A DNA stretch of 64,000 bases from Marmoricola sp. URHB0036 (GTDB taxonomy: Bacteria; Actinomycetota; Actinomycetes; Propionibacteriales; Nocardioidaceae): NCBI RefSeq assembly GCF_000426045.1, contig NZ_AUEP01000004.1:124001-188000 (forward strand), given 5' to 3'. The translations under genes were made by a program, and so were the position numbers. Positions 7,256-15,824 of the stretch are shown here, piece by piece (positions within the stretch are counted from its first letter, which is position 1; every line of letters begins with the position of its first letter). Under the pieces are notes generated by a model, which was not told the origin of the DNA, ran no database searches, and saw only the letters and a list, made by a program, of their open reading frames with translations.

Positions 7256-9673
7256 CTAGATCGGCGGGGTCGGGTGACCCTGCATGGCATCCCACACCCG
7301 TGACGGGGTCAGCGGCATGTCGGCGTGCCTGATCCCGTAGGGCTTGAGCGCGTCCACCACCGCGTTGACGATGGCGGGCGGCGACCCGACGGTGGCGGAC
7401 TCGCCGACGCCCTTGGCGCCGATCGGGTGGTGGGGCGACGGGGTGACGGTGTGCCCGGTCTCCCAGTGCGGCGTCTCCAGCGCCGTCGGGATCAGGTAGT
7501 CCATCAGCGAGCCGGCGATGCAGTTGCCGTCCTCGTCGAAGGAGATCATCTCCATCAACGCCATCCCGATGCCGTCGGTGAGACCACCGTGCACCTGGCC
7601 CTCGATGATCATCGGGTTGATCCGGGTGCCGCAGTCGTCGACGGCCACGAAGCGGCGTACCTTCACCTCGGCTGTGCCGGGATCGATGTCGACGACGCAG
7701 ATGTAGGCGCCGAACGGATAGGTCAGGTTCGACGGGTTGTAGCAGATCTGCGCCTCGAGACCGCCCTCGATCCCCTCCGGCAGATCGCCCGCGCCGTGCG
7801 CCCGCATCGCGATGTCCTGGATGGTCACCGACCGGCCGGGGTCGCCCTTCACCTGGAAGGAGCCCTTCTGCCACTCGAGGTCGGCGACGGAGACCTCGAG
7901 CATTCCCGACGCGATGATCTGCGCCTTGTCGCGCACCTTGCGGGCGACGAGCGCGGCCGCGGCGCCGGACACCGGCGTCGACCGGCTGCCGTAGGTGCCG
8001 AGGCCGAACGGGGTCTGGTCGGTGTCGCCGTTGACCACCTGGATGTCGGCGACCGGGATCCCGATCTCCTCGGCCACGATCTGCGCGAACGTGGTCTCGT
8101 GGCCCTGCCCCTGGCTCATGCAGGACACGCGCAGCACGGCCTTGCCGGTCGGGTGCACGCGCAGCTCGCTGCCGTCGGCCATGCCGAGCCCGAGGATGTC
8201 CATGTCCTTGCGCGGACCGGCGCCGACCGCCTCGGTGAAGAAGGCGACGCCGATGCCCATCAGCTCACCCTTGGCGCGCTTCTCCTCCTGCTCGCGTCGC
8301 AGGTCGTCGTAGCCCGCCATCTCCAGGGCGACGTCCATCGCCCTCTCGTAGTCACCGGAGTCGTAGACCCAGCCCGTCTTGGTCGTGTACGGGAACTGGT
8401 CGGGCTGGATGAAGTTCTTCTTGCGCAGCTCGACGGGGTCCATCTCCAGCTCGTAGGCCAGGCAGTCCACGATCCGCTCGACGAGGTAGACCGCCTCGGT
8501 GATCCGGAACGAGCACGCGTAGGCGACGCCGCCCGGCGCCTTGTTGGTGTAGACGGCCGTCATCGAGCAGTACGCCGCCTCCAGGTCGTAGCTGCCGGTG
8601 AACACCCCGAAGAAGCCGGCGGGGTACTTGATCGGCGCAGCCGTCCCGTTGAAGGCACCGTGGTCGGCGAGGACGTGGGTGCGGATCGCGAGGATCTTGC
8701 CCTCCTTGGTGGCCGCGATCTCGCCCTGCATCACGTAGTCGCGGGCGAAGCCGGTGCTGACGAGGTTCTCGGTACGGTCCTCCATCCACTTGACCGGCTT
8801 GCCGATCACCAGCGACGCGACGATCGCGCACACGTAGCCGGGGTAGATCGGCACCTTGTTGCCGAAGCCGCCACCGATGTCGGGCGCGATGACCCGGATC
8901 TTGTGCTCGGGCAGACCGGAGACCAGGGCATAGACCGTGCGGTGCGCGTGGGGCGCCTGGCTGGTGGTCCACAGCGTCAGCTGGCCGCTCACCCGCTCGT
9001 AGTCGGCGACGCAGCCGCAGGTCTCCATCGGCGCCGGGTGCACGCGCGGATAGACGATGTCCTGCTTGACGACGACGTCGGCCTTCGCGAAGACGGCCTC
9101 GGTCGCGTCCTTGTCGCCGGTCTCCCAGTCGAAGCAGTGGTTGTCCTTCTTCCCCTCGAGGTCGGTGCGGATCACCTCGGCGTCGGGTGCGAGCGCCTTG
9201 CGTACGTCGACGACGGGTGGCAGCACGTCGTACTCCACGTCGATCAGCTCGAGCGCGTCGCGGGCCGAGTAGCGGTCCTCGGCCACCACGAACGCCACCT
9301 CCTGGCCCTGGAAGCGGACCCGGTCGGTCGCGAGCACGGCCTGCACGTCGTTGGACAGCGTGGGCATCCACGCCAGGCCCTGCGCCGCGAGGTCGGCACC
9401 GGTGATGACGGCCTTGACCTTCGGGTGCGCCTGGGCAGCGCTCACGTCGATGCTGACGATGTTGGCGTGCGCGACCGGTGAGCGCAGGATCGCGAGGTGC
9501 AGCATCCCGTTGAGCTGGAGGTCGTCGACGTACCTGCCCATGCCGCGGATGAAGCGCGGGTCCTCCTTGCGCAGCATCCGGCCGTGGCCGAGCGGCGTCT
9601 TGTCGTTGTCGGCGTGCTCGAGGTCCTCGTGCTCGACCGCGGCTTCCTGCACGGACTTGTCCAGGGCGGTCAT
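7256..9673 (-). CDS. coxL: Aerobic CO dehydrogenase large subunit, form I
   Basis: An 805-residue molybdenum subunit of the xanthine oxidase family, close to the 809 residues of the characterised Oligotropha enzyme. The active-site loop reads VAYACSFR with Cys387, which fits AYXCSFR, the signature separating true form I CoxL from form II (AYXGAGR). The Cys carries the copper of the Mo-S-Cu centre. Other landmarks are GGGFGNK, GQGHET and GAKGVGESATVG with the catalytic glutamate near the C-terminus. With CoxM and CoxS it forms a heterohexamer oxidising CO to CO2 at the inner face of the membrane. The ATG at 9673 overlaps the coxS stop as ATGA; further upstream codons in this frame belong to coxS on the same strand. 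Confidence 0.96.
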   Translation of the reverse strand: MTALDKSVQEAAVEHEDLEHADNDKTPLGHGRMLRKEDPRFIRGMGRYVDDLQLNGMLHLAILRSPVAHANIVSIDVSAAQAHPKVKAVITGADLAAQGLAWMPTLSNDVQAVLATDRVRFQGQEVAFVVAEDRYSARDALELIDVEYDVLPPVVDVRKALAPDAEVIRTDLEGKKDNHCFDWETGDKDATEAVFAKADVVVKQDIVYPRVHPAPMETCGCVADYERVSGQLTLWTTSQAPHAHRTVYALVSGLPEHKIRVIAPDIGGGFGNKVPIYPGYVCAIVASLVIGKPVKWMEDRTENLVSTGFARDYVMQGEIAATKEGKILAIRTHVLADHGAFNGTAAPIKYPAGFFGVFTGSYDLEAAYCSMTAVYTNKAPGGVAYACSFRITEAVYLVERIVDCLAYELEMDPVELRKKNFIQPDQFPYTTKTGWVYDSGDYERAMDVALEMAGYDDLRREQEEKRAKGELMGIGVAFFTEAVGAGPRKDMDILGLGMADGSELRVHPTGKAVLRVSCMSQGQGHETTFAQIVAEEIGIPVADIQVVNGDTDQTPFGLGTYGSRSTPVSGAAAALVARKVRDKAQIIASGMLEVSVADLEWQKGSFQVKGDPGRSVTIQDIAMRAHGAGDLPEGIEGGLEAQICYNPSNLTYPFGAYICVVDIDPGTAEVKVRRFVAVDDCGTRINPMIIEGQVHGGLTDGIGMALMEMISFDEDGNCIAGSLMDYLIPTALETPHWETGHTVTPSPHHPIGAKGVGESATVGSPPAIVNAVVDALKPYGIRHADMPLTPSRVWDAMQGHPTPPI

Positions 9674-10179
9674 GACGCGCTCCCCGCTGTCTCCGGTTCG
9701 GCGGCGGCCGGGGTCGGTCCGTCGGGATGCTCGGCCGCCCACAGGATGGAGCGGACGATGGTGGTGTAGCCGGTGCACCGGCAGATCTGGCCGGAGATCG
9801 CCTCGCGGATCTCCTGCTCGGTGGGGTGCGGGTTGCGGTCGAGCAGGGCGCGCGCGGTGAGCATCATGCCCGGTGTGCAGAAGCCGCACTGCAGCCCGTG
9901 GCAGCGCATGAACCCCTCCTGCACGGGGTCGAGGACGCCGTCCTTCTCGAGGCCTTCGACCGTGCGCACCTCGCGACCGCCGGCCATGGCGGCCAGCACG
10001 GTGCAGGACTTGACGGGCTCGCCGTCCATCCAGGTCACGCAGGTGCCGCAGTTGCTGGTGTCGCAGCCCCAGTGGGTGCCGGTGAGCCCGAGCTCGTCGC
10101 GCAGGAAGTGCACCAGCAGCATCCGTCCCTCGACCTCGCGGGTCACGCTCTCGCCGTTGACCGTCATCGTGACCTGCAT
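9670..10179 (-). CDS. coxS: CO dehydrogenase small subunit, two [2Fe-2S] clusters
   Basis: A 169-residue iron-sulfur subunit. The N-terminal plant-type ferredoxin motif is CDTSNCGTC followed by a fourth cysteine in VKSC; the C-terminal cluster is held by CGFCTPGM and CRCTGY. Electrons pass from the Mo site in CoxL through these clusters to FAD in CoxM. It is slightly longer at the C-terminus than family minimum, ending in a Pro/Ala/Glu tail. The ATG overlaps the coxM stop (TGATG) and its own stop overlaps coxL, the tight coupling usual for cox operons. Confidence 0.95.
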   Translation of the reverse strand: MQVTMTVNGESVTREVEGRMLLVHFLRDELGLTGTHWGCDTSNCGTCVTWMDGEPVKSCTVLAAMAGGREVRTVEGLEKDGVLDPVQEGFMRCHGLQCGFCTPGMMLTARALLDRNPHPTEQEIREAISGQICRCTGYTTIVRSILWAAEHPDGPTPAAAEPETAGSAS

Positions 10180-11078
10180 CAGCGGTTCCCTCCTTCATCG
10201 CCGGCGAGGCCGGCCTCGATCCGCTGTACGGCGGTCCGCAGTGTTCGACGGGTGAGCTCGTCGGCGAGGTGCCGCTTGTACTCGACAGTCCCGCGGTTGT
10301 CGGTCGACGGGTTGCAGGCGGCAGAGGCCAGCTCGCCGGCCTGGGCGTAGAGCTCCTCGCTCGGTGGCTTGCCCTGCATCAGCTCCGAGATGGCCGGGAT
10401 GCCGGCCGTGTTGGGGCCGACGGCCGCCAGCCCGACCCGCGCATTGGTGATCACGCCATCGGTCATCCACACGGCCGCACCTGCCGAGGTGACGGCCCAG
10501 TCACCGGCACGACGCTCGACCTTGGCGTAGGCACTGGATCCGCCCGGACGCACGGGCAGCCGGACCTCGGTGAGGATCTCCGCCTGCCCGACCGCCGTCT
10601 CGTAGGGCCCGCGGTGGAAGTCCTCCATCGAGACCACCCGCTCGCCGGACGAGCTGCGGATGACACAGCTCGCGTCGAGCGCCGTACACACTGCCGTCAG
10701 GTCCTCAGACGGGTCGGCCTGGCACAGCGAACCGCCGATGGTGCCGCGGTTGCGCACGACGGGGTCGGCGATCACCTGCTCGGCATCGGCGAAGATCGGG
10801 AACACCGCCGCCAGCTCGGGTGACTCGAGCAGCTCGCGGTGCCGCGTCATCGCCCCGATCCGGACCTCGTCGACACCCACGCGCACGTAGCCGAGCTCGT
10901 CGTGCAGGTCGTTGATGTCGATGAGGTACTCGAGGTCGGTCAACCTGAGCTTCATCATCGGGATCAGGCTGTGGCCGCCGGCCACGAGTCTCGCTTCCTC
11001 GCCGAGGCGTTCGAGCTTGCTGATGGCGTCGTCCACGCTGGTGGCGCGCTCATAGTCGAAAGGTGCGGGTACCTGCAC
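10179..11078 (-). CDS. coxM: CO dehydrogenase medium subunit, FAD-binding
   Basis: A 299-residue flavoprotein subunit with the two FAD pyrophosphate motifs of CoxM: AGGHSLIP near residue 35 and TIGGSLCQADPSEDL near residue 115. It transfers electrons from the CoxS clusters to the quinone pool. The GTG start at 11078 is preceded by GGAGG with a five-base spacer, a strong ribosome binding site. It is the first gene of the operon, and the M-S-L order is the one found in form I CO dehydrogenases. Confidence 0.95.
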   Translation of the reverse strand: MQVPAPFDYERATSVDDAISKLERLGEEARLVAGGHSLIPMMKLRLTDLEYLIDINDLHDELGYVRVGVDEVRIGAMTRHRELLESPELAAVFPIFADAEQVIADPVVRNRGTIGGSLCQADPSEDLTAVCTALDASCVIRSSSGERVVSMEDFHRGPYETAVGQAEILTEVRLPVRPGGSSAYAKVERRAGDWAVTSAGAAVWMTDGVITNARVGLAAVGPNTAGIPAISELMQGKPPSEELYAQAGELASAACNPSTDNRGTVEYKRHLADELTRRTLRTAVQRIEAGLAGDEGGNR

Positions 11079-11089
11079 TGGAACCTCCG

Positions 11090-11137
11090 TGTGAGGCGGG
11101 TCACACGACTATCGGTCGCCGGCGCAGGCCCCGTCAA
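11090..11137 (-). promoter_or_regulatory. cox operon promoter with a CRP-type palindrome
   Basis: Read on the minus strand, TTGACG (11137-11132) and GATAGT (11113-11108) form a plausible -35/-10 pair with an 18-base spacer. Two bases further on lies TGTGA-GGCGGG-TCACA at 11105-11090, a perfect match to the CRP/GlxR consensus TGTGA-N6-TCACA; the arms extend to seven bases (CGTGTGA/TCACACG, 11088-11107). The site would cover the predicted transcription start and precedes the ribosome binding site. That position favours repression over activation. Promoter and regulator are predictions. Confidence 0.65.
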
Positions 11138-11159
11138 CGGCACCTAAGCGAACCCTTAA

Positions 11160-11363
11160 CTAGGGCTGGCGAGGAGCCTCGTCGCTCGGGTCGAAAACGC
11201 CCTTCTCGGCGTTCTCGTTGGCCCGGCGGAGGTGCTTGGTGAGGCTGAAACCGAGGAACGCCACCGCGATCGCGAGAGCGATGAACACGGCGAACGCCAC
11301 CCAGCCGGCCGTCACGTCATTGGGGTTCGGAACCTTGTCGGCCCAGACGATCAGGGTGGTCAT
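11160..11363 (-). CDS. Small single-pass membrane protein downstream of mca
   Basis: A 67-residue protein with one transmembrane helix (about residues 20-42, AGWVAFAVFIALAIAVAFLG) followed by a basic then acidic cytoplasmic tail. The start lies 12 bases after the stop of mca, so the two are probably co-transcribed, although GACAAT six bases before the ATG could give a separate leaderless message. Small proteins of this kind next to mca are familiar in actinobacteria, but no function is known. Confidence 0.75.
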   Translation of the reverse strand: MTTLIVWADKVPNPNDVTAGWVAFAVFIALAIAVAFLGFSLTKHLRRANENAEKGVFDPSDEAPRQP

Positions 11364-11375
11364 ACGGCCATTGTC

Positions 11376-12251
11376 TCAGGCTTCCAGATCGGCGTGACCC
11401 CGGATGCCCGCGAACAGATCGTCCTCGGGCAGGGTCGTCTCGACCTTGGAGTCGACCAGCTCGAACTCCTCGGTCGGCCACACCCGCTTCTGCAGCTCCA
11501 GAGGGGCCTGGAAGAAGAACCCGTCGGGGTCGATCTGGGTGGCGTGCGCGATCAGGGCGCGGTCGCGCACCTCGAAGTAGTCGCCGCACGGCACTCGGGT
11601 GGTGATCCGCGCGTCGTGGGCCGGGTCCGGCTTCCAGTCCTTGATCCGCTCGGTGAACGGCGACTCCATCCCCTCGGCCAGCATCGCCTCGTGCAGCGCC
11701 ATCATCCGCGGCCGGTTGAAGCCGTGCTGGTAGTAGACCTTCAGCACCTGCCACGGCTCACCGGCGTCCGGGAAGCGCTCCGGATCGGCCGCCGCCTCGA
11801 GAGCCACCATCGAGACGTTGTGGCACATGATGTGGTCCGGGTGCGGGTAGCCGCCGTTCTCGTCGTACGTCGTCAGCACGTGGGGCCGGAAGCTCCGGAT
11901 CAGCTTCACCAGCGGCTCGGCCGCCACCTGCGGGTCCACCAGCCCGAAGCACCCCTCCGGCAGCGGCGGCTTGGGATCGCCCTCGGGCCAGCCGGAGTCG
12001 ACGAAGCCCAGCCAGTCCTGGCGTACGCCGAGGATCTCGCGCGCGGCATCCATCTCCTGCCGGCGGATCTCGCTGATGTTGGCCAGCACCTCCGGACGGT
12101 CCATCTTCGGGTTCAGGATCGAGCCGCGTTCGCCGCCCGTGCAGGTGACGACGTGGACGTCGACGCCTTCCTTGACGTACTTCACCGTGGAGGCAGCACC
12201 CTTGCTCGACTCGTCGTCGGGGTGGGCGTGCACGTGCATCAGCCGGAGCAT
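11376..12251 (-). CDS. mca: Mycothiol S-conjugate amidase
   Basis: A 291-residue zinc amidase of the PIG-L/LmbE family. The zinc site is in [12 protein letters not shown] near the N-terminus, with the further histidines of [11 protein letters not shown]. Mca cleaves mycothiol conjugates of electrophiles and antibiotics, releasing a mercapturic acid for export and GlcN-Ins for recycling. It is distinguished from the biosynthetic deacetylase MshB by [13 protein letters not shown] and the longer C-terminal half. The start is placed at ATG 12251, which has AGGA eight bases upstream; an ATG three codons earlier (12260) has no ribosome binding site. The gene also marks the organism as a mycothiol-producing actinobacterium. 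Confidence 0.93.
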   Translation of the reverse strand: MLRLMHVHAHPDDESSKGAASTVKYVKEGVDVHVVTCTGGERGSILNPKMDRPEVLANISEIRRQEMDAAREILGVRQDWLGFVDSGWPEGDPKPPLPEGCFGLVDPQVAAEPLVKLIRSFRPHVLTTYDENGGYPHPDHIMCHNVSMVALEAAADPERFPDAGEPWQVLKVYYQHGFNRPRMMALHEAMLAEGMESPFTERIKDWKPDPAHDARITTRVPCGDYFEVRDRALIAHATQIDPDGFFFQAPLELQKRVWPTEEFELVDSKVETTLPEDDLFAGIRGHADLEA

Positions 12252-12294
12252 GCCGACCATCCTAGGGAGGAGGGCCAGTGCGAGAATCCGACAG

Positions 12295-12699
12295 GTGAGC
12301 GACCTGATGTCCGACCGCTACGGCACCGACTCCCCCGGACGCCGCCGACTGGTGATCGGCCTCTCCGGTGTGGTCGGTCTCTTCGCGCTCGCCTGGCTGG
12401 CGTGGGCGGTCTGGTTCCAGAGCAACCCCGAGGTCACCTCGTCGTTGAACACCTTCCACGTGGTGGACGAGCACTCGGCGACCGCATCGGTCGCCGTACG
12501 CACCTCCGACAAGGACGTGCGAGCCAGCTGCCTGGTGCGCGCGGTCGGCGCCGACCACAGCGTCGTGGGCGAGCTCAACTTCGTGGTGACGGGCACCAAG
12601 GGCACCATCCACCGTGACGTGACGTTGCGCACGGAGCGCGAGGCGACGAGTGTCGAGATGGTGGGTTGCACCAGCAAGGACCAGTCCCGACCTCGCTGA
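12295..12699 (+). CDS. DUF4307 single-pass membrane protein
   Basis: A 134-residue protein with a short cytoplasmic N-terminus, one transmembrane helix at about residues 20-40 ([20 protein letters not shown]), and an extracytoplasmic domain of about 90 residues. This is the layout of the actinobacterial DUF4307 family, commonly found beside mca. The GTG at 12295 is chosen; an in-frame ATG at 12307 is an alternative, and neither has a clear ribosome binding site. Function unknown. It is divergent from mca and followed by greA. Confidence 0.8.
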   Translation: MSDLMSDRYGTDSPGRRRLVIGLSGVVGLFALAWLAWAVWFQSNPEVTSSLNTFHVVDEHSATASVAVRTSDKDVRASCLVRAVGADHSVVGELNFVVTGTKGTIHRDVTLRTEREATSVEMVGCTSKDQSRPR

Positions 12700-12780
12700 G
12701 ACGATTCTGCCTCCGGGCGCGGCGTTGGTACGATCATCTACTTGCCCAATCCCGGTTCATCGATCCACAGGAGTTTTCCC

Positions 12781-13278
12781 ATGACCGAGCCGACCCAGAG
12801 CACCGTCGTCTGGCTGACCCAGGCCAAGTACGACGAGCTCAAGGCCGAACTCGAGGAGCTGCGCGGTCCCACCCGCTCTGCGCTCGTGAAGCGAGTGAGC
12901 GACGCCCGCGACGAGGGTGACCTGAAGGAGAACGCCGGCTACCACGCCGCCCGCGACGAGCTCGGCAAGCTCGACGGCCGCGTGCAGCAGCTGGTCGACA
13001 TGCTCGAGCGCGCCGAGGTCGGCGAGACCCCGGCCGACGACGGCGTCGTCGAGCCCGGCATGAAGGTGACCGTGAAGCTGGTGGGCCTCGACCTCGAGGA
13101 GACCTTCCTCTTCGGCGCCCGCGAGATGGCCGGCGACGACATCAAGGTCTACTCCCCGCAGTCCCCGCTCGGACAGGCGATCGACGGCGCCAAGCGCGGC
13201 GAGACCGTCACCTACACGCTGCCCAACGGCAAGGACCAGAAGGCCGAGATCGTCGAGGCCGTGCCGTACGTCGGCTGA
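12781..13278 (+). CDS. greA: Transcription elongation factor GreA
   Basis: A 165-residue GreA. The N-terminal coiled coil (residues 1-80) contains DARDEGDLKENAGYHAAR, whose acidic tip stimulates transcript cleavage by backtracked RNA polymerase. The C-terminal FKBP-like domain ends SPLGQAIDGAKRGETVTYTLPNG. It rescues arrested elongation complexes. The ATG at 12781 has AGGAG seven bases upstream (12769-12773), so this gene has a conventional leader, unlike several neighbours. It stands alone and is convergent with ilvA with only three bases between the stops. Confidence 0.96.
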   Translation: MTEPTQSTVVWLTQAKYDELKAELEELRGPTRSALVKRVSDARDEGDLKENAGYHAARDELGKLDGRVQQLVDMLERAEVGETPADDGVVEPGMKVTVKLVGLDLEETFLFGAREMAGDDIKVYSPQSPLGQAIDGAKRGETVTYTLPNGKDQKAEIVEAVPYVG

Positions 13279-13281
13279 CGC

Positions 13282-14484
13282 CTACTCGACGACGTGGTAG
13301 CCGTGCTCCCTCAACCGGGTGAGCACCTCTTCGGCGTGGTCGGGACCTTTCGTCTCCAGCTGGAGACGCACCTCTACCTCGCCGACGTTGAGTGAGGTCG
13401 ACGTGCGCTCGTGGGAGACCTCGAGCACGTTGGCGCCGATCTCGGCCAGCTCGGCCAGCAGGTGCGCCAGGCCTCCCGGACGGTCGGGGATCACGCAGCG
13501 CAGGTTGAGGTAGCGCCCCGACGAGGCCATGCCGTGCCGGATCAGGTTGCCGAGCAGCAGCGGGTCGACGTTGCCGCCGGAGAGCACGGCGACGACCGGC
13601 GTACCGAACGCCTCCGGGTGGTCCATGATCGCCGCCACCGCCGCGGCTCCCGATGGCTCGACGACCAGCTTGGCCCGCTCGAGCAGCAGCACCAACGCCT
13701 GCGACAAGGACTCCTCGGAGACCGTGACGACCTCGTCGACGTGCTCCTGGATGGCCGCGAACGGCACGTCGCCCGGGCACGCGACCGCGATCCCGTCGGC
13801 CATGGTGGTCATCTTCTCCAGGGCGACCGGCGTGCCGGTGCGGAGCGATTCGGGGTACGCCGCCGCCTCCTCGGCCTGCACCCCCACGACGCGGATGTCA
13901 GGCCGCTTGGCCTTGATGGCCAGCGCCACGCCGGCCAGCAGGCCACCCCCACCGGTCGGGATCAGCACCGTCGCGGCCTCGGGCGCCTGCTCCAGGATCT
14001 CGAGCCCGACCGTGCCCTGCCCGGACACGATGTCGGTGTGGTCGAACGGGTGGATGAACACCGCCCCGGTCTCGTCGGCGAACTCCTTCGCGCGCACGAG
14101 TGCCTGGGTGAGGTACTCCCCGTGGAAGCGCACCTCCGCGCCGTACCCCTTGGTGGCGTTGATCTTGGGGATCGGCGCCCCCATCGGCATGAACACCGTC
14201 GCCCGGATCCCCAGCAGCTGCGCCGCCAGCGCCACCCCCTGCGCATGGTTGCCGGCCGAGGCGGCCACCACCCCCCGCGCACGCTCCTCCTCGGTCAGCC
14301 GCGACAGCCGCACATAGGCACCCCGGATCTTGAACGACCCCGTGCGCTGAAGGTTCTCGCACTTCAGCAGCACCGGCCCCCCGACCAGGGTCTGCAACCA
14401 GCGCGACTCCTCCATCGTCGTACGAATGGCCACCTCGTCGACCAGGTCAACAACGGCCTCGATGTCAGCGAGCGTGACGGTCAT
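13282..14484 (-). CDS. ilvA: Threonine ammonia-lyase with C-terminal ACT domain
   Basis: A 400-residue fold-type II PLP enzyme. The PLP lysine is in GSFKIRGAY, the substrate loop is SAGNHAQG and the phosphate-binding loop is GGGGLLAG. Residues after about 325 form one ACT regulatory domain (CVIPDRPGGLAHLL, VGEVEVRLQLET). It converts threonine to 2-oxobutanoate, the first step of isoleucine synthesis or threonine catabolism. The single short ACT domain resembles the TdcB-like/catabolic form rather than the longer E. coli IlvA with two ACT-like repeats, so feedback behaviour is uncertain. TAGGGT lies six bases upstream of the ATG. Confidence 0.92.
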   Translation of the reverse strand: MTVTLADIEAVVDLVDEVAIRTTMEESRWLQTLVGGPVLLKCENLQRTGSFKIRGAYVRLSRLTEEERARGVVAASAGNHAQGVALAAQLLGIRATVFMPMGAPIPKINATKGYGAEVRFHGEYLTQALVRAKEFADETGAVFIHPFDHTDIVSGQGTVGLEILEQAPEAATVLIPTGGGGLLAGVALAIKAKRPDIRVVGVQAEEAAAYPESLRTGTPVALEKMTTMADGIAVACPGDVPFAAIQEHVDEVVTVSEESLSQALVLLLERAKLVVEPSGAAAVAAIMDHPEAFGTPVVAVLSGGNVDPLLLGNLIRHGMASSGRYLNLRCVIPDRPGGLAHLLAELAEIGANVLEVSHERTSTSLNVGEVEVRLQLETKGPDHAEEVLTRLREHGYHVVE

Positions 14485-14490
14485 GGAGCC

Positions 14491-14496
14491 ACCCTA
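14491..14496 (-). promoter_or_regulatory. -10 hexamer TAGGGT of ilvA, leaderless spacing
   Basis: On the minus strand TAGGGT is followed by six bases (GGCTCC) and the ATG of ilvA at 14484. No ribosome binding site fits between them. Confidence 0.5.
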
Positions 14497-14537
14497 GGGC
14501 CGCCCTCCCGTCTTGGCCTGTGGGCGGTCGGCGCACC

Positions 14538-15743
14538 GTGGTCGAGCAGCGAGCGAAGCGAGCGGGCGAGAGCACTCGGGCGGGTCTTGGTGGTTGAGGA
14601 GCGAGCGCCAGCGAGCGTCTCGAAACCACACCTCACTGTGCGCCCCCCAGCGTGCAAGGTGGTCGAGCAGCGAGCGAAGCGAGCGGACAGTCGAGACCAC
14701 TCGGGCTGGTCGGTCGGTCTGGGTCAACGAGAGTCGTGGTTTCCGTCGGCGTGGGGTTGCGGTGGCGTCCCGACGCCTCTGTTCGCCTTCCGGCGGCGGG
14801 GTTCAGATCCTGTGGTTGCGGTCGCTGGGTTCTGGCAGTGGGTCCGTCACGGTTTGCTTGGTGTTCGGTGGTTGAGGAGCGAGCGCCAGCGAGCGTCTCG
14901 AAACCACACCTCACTGTGCGCCCCCCAGCGTGCAAGGTGGTCGAGCAGCGAGCGAAGCGAGCGGACAGCCGAGACCACTCGGGGCTGGTCGGTCGGTCGT
15001 GTTGACGAGAGTCGTGGTTCCCGTAGGCGTCGGTTGCGGTGGCGTCCCGGCGCCCTTGCTCGGCTTCCGGCCGCGGGGGTCCAGATCCTGTGGTTGCGGT
15101 CGCTGGGTTCTGGCGGTGGGTCCGTCACGGTTTGCTTGGCATTCGGTGGTTGAGGAGCCAGCGCCAGCGAGCGTCTCGAAGCCACCCGCTCCCGTGTCGG
15201 CCGCGACGGACAAGGTGGTCGAGCAGCGAGCGAAGCGAGCGGACAGTCGAGACCACTCGGGGTCTGGTCGGCCGGTCGTGTTGACGAGAGTCGTGGTTTC
15301 CGTCGGCGTCGGGTTGCGGTGGCGTCCCGACGCCTCTGTTCGGCTTCCGGCCGCGGGGGTCCAGATCCTGTGGTTGCGGTCGCTGGGTTCTGGGAGTGGG
15401 TCCGTCACGGTTTGCGTGGCATTCGGTGGTTGAGGAGCGAGCGCCAGCGAGCGTCTCGAAACCACACCTCACTGTGCGCCCCCCAGCGTGCAAGGTGGTC
15501 GAGGAGCGAGCGAAGCGAGCGGACAGTCGAGACCACTCGGGCTGGTCGGTCGGTCTGGGTCAACGAGAGTCGTGGTTTCCGTCGGCGTGGGGTTGCGGTG
15601 GCGTCCCGACGCCTCTGTTCGCCTTCCGGCGGCGGGGTTCAGATCCTGTGGTTGCGGTCGCTGGGTTCTGGCAGTGGGTCCGTCGCGGTTTGCTTGGTGT
15701 TCGGTGGTTGAGGAGCGAGCGCCAGGGAGCGTCTCGAAACCAC
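14538..15743. repeat. Tandem array of four 278-280 bp units built from two REP-like elements
   Basis: Units begin at 14589, 14867, 15145 and 15425, and a fifth, truncated one at 15703-15743; spacings are 278, 278, 280 and 278. Each unit holds a type-1 element (GGTGGTTGAG...CGAAACCAC, about 41 bases), a short spacer, a type-2 element (GGTGGTCGAG...GAGACCAC, about 43 bases) and a core of about 165 bases. Both elements have inverted ends and internal GCGAGCG repeats. An extra type-2-like element lies at 14538-14581. Because 278 is not a multiple of three, reading frames change at every unit, so the apparent open frames here are not genes. This explains the 1.3 kb gap between ilvA and the DUF222 gene. 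Confidence 0.92.
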
Positions 15744-15812
15744 CCCGATCGAGGTTCCAGAAGAGTTCTGCACATCTTCGAATCTCTGAGCGAAAGTGTC
15801 GGTGCCGACGTC

Positions 15813-15818
15813 TAGAGT
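15813..15818 (+). promoter_or_regulatory. -10 hexamer TAGAGT of the DUF222-HNH gene, leaderless spacing
   Basis: TAGAGT is followed by six bases and the ATG at 15825. The stretch from 15744 to 15812 is AT-richer than the array and probably holds the rest of the promoter. Confidence 0.5.
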
Positions 15819-15824
15819 TTCTTC

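Noticed and set aside
7325-9481. 718-codon open frame on the plus strand opposite coxL
   Set aside because: It lies wholly antisense to a gene with conserved active-site motifs and has only His/Arg/Val-rich low-information sequence.
14538-15743. Possible CRISPR array
   Set aside because: Units are far too long and include two different elements; spacers are not unique, and no cas genes are in the window.
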